DNA from: Phaseolus vulgaris
Lineage: Eukaryota; Streptophyta; Magnoliopsida; Fabales; Fabaceae
NCBI RefSeq assembly: GCF_000499845.2
Contig: NC_023758.2
Location: forward strand, 13,424,427-13,488,426
Reading direction: 5' to 3'
Length of the DNA: 64,000 bases
Part shown: positions 58,172-64,000 of the stretch, in pieces
Position numbering within the stretch: position 1 is the stretch's first letter
Layout of the letters: each line of letters begins with the position of its first letter
Position numbers and translations under genes: made by a program
The notes under the pieces: generated by a model
Databases searched by the model: none
What the model was told of the DNA's origin: nothing
What the model saw: only the letters and a program-made list of their open reading frames with translations

Positions 58172-61100
58172 CTATGTCCTCTCATGGAACACAAGAGACC
58201 TTGACAAAGCTGCGGGGTTAGCTTGCAACACTGGGGATGCTTCAACCACCACATGGTTCTTCTTGTCATCACTGCCTCCCTTTGATGCAAATGCCTTGAA
58301 AAGGCCTCCTCCATTGAGAGAGTTCCCCTTCTCATTCTTGATCCCCAGTGTTGACCATATAGAGCTCTTTGCAGCTTCTGTAGGGTCATCAATTCTCAGC
58401 GTCTTCGGGATCAACACAGTGTTGCTATTTTCTGCCATGTTGCTGCTGCTTTCTGTGCCAGGCTTCTGCAACAAGATGTCTCCATCTCTTGAATGTTTCC
58501 CCAAGGTTGGTGAGTTTGGACCAGAACTAGAGGCAGATTGGTAATTTACACTCCAAGATGGTGGTGGCATGCATCCCCAAAATGCTTGTGTGGGGTAGAA
58601 TGACACAGGTTGGTAAAAAGCAGAAGGAGTCATTGCAGGGTTCCACGGATAAGGCCAAGGAGAAGAAGATGATGAAGAACCTGGGAGACACAATTGAGGA
58701 CTGAAACCTTGATGATAAATCTTATCCACTGATTCATCATGAGAGCTAGTAGCATTGTCTCTCTTCTCACACAAAGTTGAAGCCATTACAGAAGCACCAA
58801 CTGAGTTAATATCATCCCCACTATTATTATTATTAACAGTGCTAACATTATGCTTAGGTGAATGAAACCCGTTGAGGACACCATTTTGTGTTTTCTCAGC
58901 AAGGCTCAACACAGAAGCCATGGAGTCACAGAGAGGGAAATCTGATCCAAAGGTCAACACAGCACTGTGCAATGATCCGTTCTGAAGGGTCTCGGGAACC
59001 ATGATTTGACGATAATGTGATGCAGCAGAAGAAGTGTTTTTGTTCTTGCGGCGACCTGCACCAACTGGCACATTCCTCATGGTCCCTCCTGCAGTCCAGT
59101 ATCTCTGGCAGTGCTTGCAGAAATGGCGTGGCTGATTCACGTTATAGTTGTTGTAGTAGCAGAACTTGGTGTCCATGCTGTTGCAACGAGGGCATGGAAG
59201 TATTTTGTCTGGTTTCTTTGGAGTTTTGTCCTCTGATGCGCTTGTCGTGTCAGTTTGGTCTCCCTTTTTAGGTGATTTCATTAAGGAAGTTTCTATTTCA
59301 GTTGAGGGGGTCTTGGGGTTCTCGAGATTGCATGAAGATGTTGGAGATTTTAGTTCTTCATGTAAGGCTTCGTCATCTTGTGTTGAGGTGAGTTCTTTCC
59401 CTGATGGTTCCTGAGATTAATACACAATAGTTAGATAAGACATGATGCACTTGTATTATCAAGATTTTTTATTATAAACTCAGATTCTGATTTTTTGCAA
59501 GAATTATTTAATAGTCACTGTATAGCTAACATAAAATGTGAAATTACAAAATTCAAAATCTAAGAAACTAACTAAATTGGTTTAATTCACATCATTAAGG
59601 GGCAAAGAAGATTGCTATATTTGTACATAAATTGACTATAGTAACTGGTTTGTTTGACATATAAATAAATAAGCAAGAGAAACATTAAAAGGTAATTATT
59701 TTTGACATTATACTATGTTATATGTCAGTTTTGCAAATCTCATGGTTTAGAGGCACACAACGCAATTTTGTATTTTGTAGTGATTAGGATTCACACACAT
59801 ATTGCTTTCTCCTAGTAATTTGAAGCGCATAGTAGATAAAACAGGGGAGGAAACAGAGGTTAGGTATATGGTTTCTTCTTCCTTGTTCATCAGGTTTTAA
59901 TTTCTCATATATATGACCTTTGCTTGATGCAAGAGAGTGTTATGTGAAAGTACAGAGTAGATAATCAATTGAATATTTGAACAATATACTGGAAAATTCC
60001 TTAATTTCTGAATAAAAGACTGATATTTCATGAAGTACATAATTAGACGAAGCTTTCAGAGGAAACAAACTAGATTATGGTCATTGGAGGAGAATTCAAA
60101 AAGCGAGAAAAAGCACGTTAATCCTGAACACAACTGTTATACATCAGCTAGCATTGAAGGAACAAATTGTTTTTTCTTTAAAAAAATTCTTCAACCCCAT
60201 ATGAAAAGGTTTAAGCAAGAAAATAAAAGAGTATAATATAGTTGAACAATAAAGAAAGTGAAAATATTCTTTAAGCATTTCTGTGTGAAAGTCTTAATCG
60301 GAAACAAAAATAAGGTATTGAACGTGGACAGTGTCAAAGTATAATGAAGTTAGATCCAATAGAAGTCCGACGCGTGAAAAGCAATTATAGTTTGGAAGAG
60401 CAAGAAATTCAAAGTTCAAACTGTACAAATGGCTACAGAACTTCCGGGATGCTGCAAGAGATCCAATAAGAAATGAACTCGAAGTTGCATATTAGCAACC
60501 AGTTTAGGATAAATGTTTTTCAAATATGGATAAACTGAGCTAGAAAAATTGGTTTGGAATTTGGATTATTAGAAAAGTCTAAAGCAAAATTATTGATTCA
60601 CCAATAGAATGGACAAAACCAAAGCGTGTCCAACCACATAATATTATTCGTTATTCTTAAAATTATATTCTGGGAATGAACTGGATCCAGTTTCGATGAC
60701 AGTGCCCCACAATGACTTGTAGCAACCACTAAAGAAATGATTAAGCAAAATTAAAAGAAAAAAGTAAACAATTTCATGAACCATATGTGATCATGCAAAA
60801 CACTTTGTGTACTTCTCAGACAACAAGGTTCTCAAAACAGCCATGGAGATTTCTTGGCCCCTTAACTAGGAGCCAAAAAAGATGAAAAATTGAATGAACC
60901 CATCAACAATTGTGAGCTTCTGAAAAAAGGGTCACTTTTAAATTTGCAAAACACACCAGTACAAATTAGTTAGTTCCATGATATGTTTTTTTTTGTCATA
61001 TTTCAAGCTAAACCCTTATTATATAGACTCCATCATGGCTCATACCTTATCCCTCTCAGGTTCACGTTCCGTTGTGGACATCACTTCACGTGGAAAAGAT

Positions 61101-61249
61101 GAAGATGAAGGAGGACTGTGATGGTGAGAATAATCTTGAGGAGGAGCAGGTTCAGAAGAAGAACCATTAGCAGAAACCTGGTGGTGGCGTGACAGAGAAA
61201 TTGTTCTACCAAACAGCTTTATGGCCGAGTCTTTAACAGCCCCAGACAT
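58172..61249 (-). CDS. CDF: Cycling DOF Factor (CDF-type) transcription factor
   Basis: Two exons fit: 61249-61046 (68 codons) and 59410-58172, with a 1,635-bp phase-0 GT...AG intron, giving 480 aa. Starting at the first Met of exon 2 (59281) would lose 111 residues including a conserved motif. The N-terminus has [11 protein letters not shown], the short motif by which CDFs bind TOPLESS co-repressors. The DOF finger covers about residues 139-192: CPRC, then [20 protein letters not shown] and [20 protein letters not shown], with all four zinc-binding cysteines. The C-terminus holds two CDF motifs: [13 protein letters not shown] and, at the end, [15 protein letters not shown]. In Arabidopsis these mediate binding to GI/FKF1, and CDFs repress CONSTANS and control flowering time; here that is inference. 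A Ser-rich and Asn-rich linker lies between. The leader on the minus strand is CT-rich (about 61285-61530). Which CDF paralogue this is cannot be told. Confidence 0.93.
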
Positions 61250-63365
61250 TCCTGTGTTATGTTGTAACTAAACTATAACAACTCAGCTTCACCACTCTCT
61301 CTCTCTCTTCTTGGCTCAGGCTCTTTGAAAAAAAAAATGAGAAAAAATAGAAACACACGTATATAAAGAAAAGTAACAGTTGTAGCAGTAGTTGATGTTG
61401 TTGTAAGTGTAGCTAGCAGTGTTGGTTTTGTTTCTTTTCTCTCTCAGATTACTTGATCATCGTGTGCAACGAAAAATGGATAGTGAATAGTGGAGAAAAG
61501 AGAGAAAGAGAGAGAGAGAAAGAGTTGTGTTGTGTGAACTGGTTTATTAACAAGGTTGGAATGGAATGCCACTTCAGCAAAGGGTAAATTTTGTGAGCCA
61601 CAAGTTCTTGTGGCCTATGAGATCTTTGTGTGCGGTTGGATTCCCCCAAGTTACATATAAAGATAGTGGTGTATGTGTGTGTCCCACCCCTTTTTCATTC
61701 CACGTCATCTCCTTTCATCTTTTGCCTTTTTCTCAATCCCTCCCTCTTTCTTCCTCAATACTTAGTCAAATCACTTCCCAACCTTTCGTTTTTTACCATA
61801 ACCTTCTTCCTTTCAATACTCTCTGCTTCGGCTTAGCCTCTTTTCTTTCCCACTTTTAACTCTTTTCTCATTAAGCCAATTTTATATTGCTCTTACCTAA
61901 CTTTCTAAATACTAATGGAAGGAAAATAAATGTTCACATTTACTAAAAAACATGTCTTTATCATCAACCCTTTGCATCAACTAGGGTGAAGTTCTATCAT
62001 TTTTATTTAAAACTTTTCATTTGAAGTTGTGAATATGTATTTTATTAAAAACTTAAAGTGAGAGTTTTTGTAAAAATTATTATTAATTAATATATGTATG
62101 ATGCTTGATCAATTGCTATTTATTATTTCTTGTTGATTATAAAAAAATGTGAATACGTGTTATTTTTTTTATTGGTTTGCATTATAATCTAATAATTTAT
62201 CTTTTTATAGTGATTTTATATACTTGAACAAAAAACTGGTAAATGATTCAGGAACTTTAAGATAAGAGTTATTATCCCCCGTGTTTTAAAATTATAAATA
62301 GGTTTTTGTGTAGATGTAAAGTTAATCATATCAAAAGACTATAAATGTTAGATTGATTTTTGAAACCTATGTAAAACAACATTGTCTAAGTGTCTAAGTT
62401 TAATGTATAGAATGTGTTTCCAATATTAACTCTAAGAATGACTAAAGTTCACTTTCAACATGATTCTCATTCTATATGGTTTTTTCCAAAAGCTAATATT
62501 AATTATTGTGTTAATTTGTTTATTATCTCTTGCATAATTTTTTCCTTTTTCTATTTTGAAATAACTTTTCTCTCTCTTCACTTGTATATATTTGTTTTGA
62601 TTAAAAAAATTCACTCAAAGTACACATGATTTTAAAAATAATAAAGGTTAAAGTTTTAATTTATATTTAATATATATATATATATATATAAATTATAATT
62701 TTGACTATTTGATTTTATTTTATAAATTTTGTCATATTTTTAATAACATGTTAAGTGTTTGGTATTATTACGAGGTTAATTCAAGTTAGAACATTGCAAT
62801 ATTTAGTATATATGGATAGTTCTAGACGAGTATTTTGAACTTGTTGATTGCGTTCATGAAAGAATAAATTGTTGAATAAATTGGTGCATGTTAATATAAG
62901 TTGGTAAATAATTGAATTCTTAGATTGGAAATTTGGACTAAATGAGTAGGTTTAGCTTTGTTGTTTACTTGATAGGTTTATATAATTGAAGTTTACTTGA
63001 TAGATTCTAAGTAATCTTAAATTGGTATCGAATTGCAATTTGGCTTTGTATGGTCAAAATTAATTAGTATGGTATGGATATAAAAATAGTGCTATAGGTA
63101 TTTGAAGTTAAATTAAAGTTGTAGTTTTGGTTTAAAAAGGAATTAAATGGAGTTTTGGAATTTGTTTTGAAAATGCCACAAATTGGAAATTTTTCATAAC
63201 TTCACTGTAAAAATTTTACCAAGCCAATTTTATGTTGACTAGAGTCAACATTAGTCTTAGGCTTGAATATGTATAGAGGAATGTGAGGTTTTTACTATTA
63301 TGGGTCATTTTTTTTTTCGTTTTTATAAAAAATGGGGTCGCTTTAAAAACAATTACAAATTTGGG
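61250..63365. other. CDF promoter and 5' leader, then AT-rich sequence
   Basis: 61250-61530 on the minus strand is CT-rich (runs of CTCTCT near 61298 and 61515) and likely the 5' UTR. A TTAATAAACC on the minus strand near 61545 is a weak TATA candidate. Beyond about 61900 the sequence is AT-rich with no gene. Confidence 0.4.
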
Positions 63366-63508
63366 CAAGTTGTGACAACTTGGCACGACTTCATACGTAA
63401 AAGTCGTGCCAAGTTGTCACGATTTTGTCGCGTCAGTCCGAAGTCGTGCCAAGTTGGCATGACTTCTGCCATGTCAACCCCTGAAGTCGTGTCAACTTGG
63501 CACGACTT
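63366..63508. repeat. Array of near-palindromic AAGTCGTGCCAAGTTGGCAC words
   Basis: Four words of about 25 bp, each nearly its own reverse complement, at 63366-63391, 63400-63424, 63441-63465 and 63484-63508. They read AAGTCGTGCCAA, a variable centre, then TTGGCACGACTT. Single-base changes make each slightly different. They could form hairpins or cruciforms. A MULE transposase fragment lies 240 bp downstream. Confidence 0.9.
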
Positions 63509-63749
63509 TGTCCATGTCATATATATATATATATATATTTTTTTTCTTCTTATTTATATATTTAGTAGTAAGTTATGTAATGTTTAAAATTAATTTGATA
63601 TATACTTTTCTAAGGGTGTTAGTTTTAAGCAATAAAAAAATGAATAATTGTGTATGGATCATGTTTGACGGTAATGTAATATATTAATTTGGTTATTAGA
63701 TTAATAAAAAATATGAAAAAATTGTTATTGCATTTGGAAATAAATAGAA

Positions 63750-63932
63750 ATGAGAATTAATTGTGGGGAATTTCAAGCTATACGTCTCCCTTGTCCACAT
63801 GTAATTGTTATTTGCTCATTTTGTCATTTACAGCTAACAACATTTATCGCCCCAATGTACAGTCTCCACAATATTTCCAAGCTTATGAGGTCTAATTTAA
63901 TCCATGAAATAGATTATTCCATTCTTAAATAA
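63750..63932 (+). pseudogene. MULE transposase SWIM zinc-finger fragment
   Basis: The frame reads RINCGEFQAIRLPCPHVIVI, then CSFCHLQLTTFIAPMYSLHN. This matches the SWIM finger (CxC...CxH) near the end of MURA-type transposases. The first zinc ligand appears to be Ile instead of Cys (INC for CxC). The frame ends at 63932, with no catalytic domain upstream in the window. The element may continue past the window edge. Confidence 0.75.
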
Positions 63933-64000
63933 ACAAAAAAAAATGTTCATATTGTAGAACCGAAGATCACAATAGAAGCAATTGTCTGCACAAACAAGCT

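Noticed and set aside
58137..59414. Plus-strand frames of 82-135 codons
   Set aside because: They are antisense to the CDF second exon and are shadows of its codon use.
63366..63508. Possible CRISPR-like array of spaced palindromic repeats
   Set aside because: This is plant nuclear DNA; the repeats are diverged and have no uniform spacers or associated genes.

Overview
This is nuclear plant DNA, most likely from a phaseoloid legume (Phaseolus/Vigna group). That placement is an inference from the AT-rich background, intron-containing plant transcription-factor genes and the repeat vocabulary (CGCTTGAGCGA tracts, paired AACAACCGATTGTT words, a TRIM with GATCCCACATCGAC). The organism was not stated and no database was searched.

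Only three genes look intact. (1) 18486-20371 (+): a three-exon R2R3-MYB of the MYB105/MYB117 (LOF) type, 462 aa after splicing. (2) 24461-25042 (-): a single-exon calmodulin-like protein with two EF-hands. (3) 58172-61249 (-): a two-exon Cycling DOF Factor, 480 aa after splicing. They are far apart, look independent, and all suggest regulatory or signalling roles.

Most of the rest is a layered graveyard of mobile elements, many resolved to exact ends by target-site duplications (TSDs). 1-5.4 kb: solo LTR (891-2098) inside a long dispersed repeat (family A). 5.4-8.1 kb: 5'-truncated LINE with a perfect 15-bp TSD, then a decayed Ty1/copia pol. 10.4-16.9 kb: family A copies hit by a solo LTR, a hAT element and a chimeric TRIM. 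26.7-28 kb: decayed plant mobile domain (MAIN-like) gene. 28.3-38 kb: CACTA ends, a minus-strand copia solo LTR, and a solo LTR split by a 6.4-kb SIRE-like copia element that lacks integrase but keeps a long gag. 39.2-41.6 kb: LINE ORF1 remnant, then a LINE inserted with an internal inversion (twin priming). 43 kb: 225-bp tandem repeat. 46.5-52.3 kb: solo LTRs, CACTA elements and a CACTA transposase fragment nested in each other. 55.5 kb: Tourist-like MITE. 63.4-63.9 kb: array of palindromic words beside a MULE SWIM-finger fragment.

The most unusual signal is a pair of near-palindromic 14-bp words, start to start exactly 21 bp apart, found at eight places across the SIRE-like element: both LTRs, gag, the pol remnant and non-coding parts. 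Because 21 is both two helical turns and seven codons, the same DNA word is read as a repeated KQP heptad where it is coding. No complete new defence or metabolic system was found.
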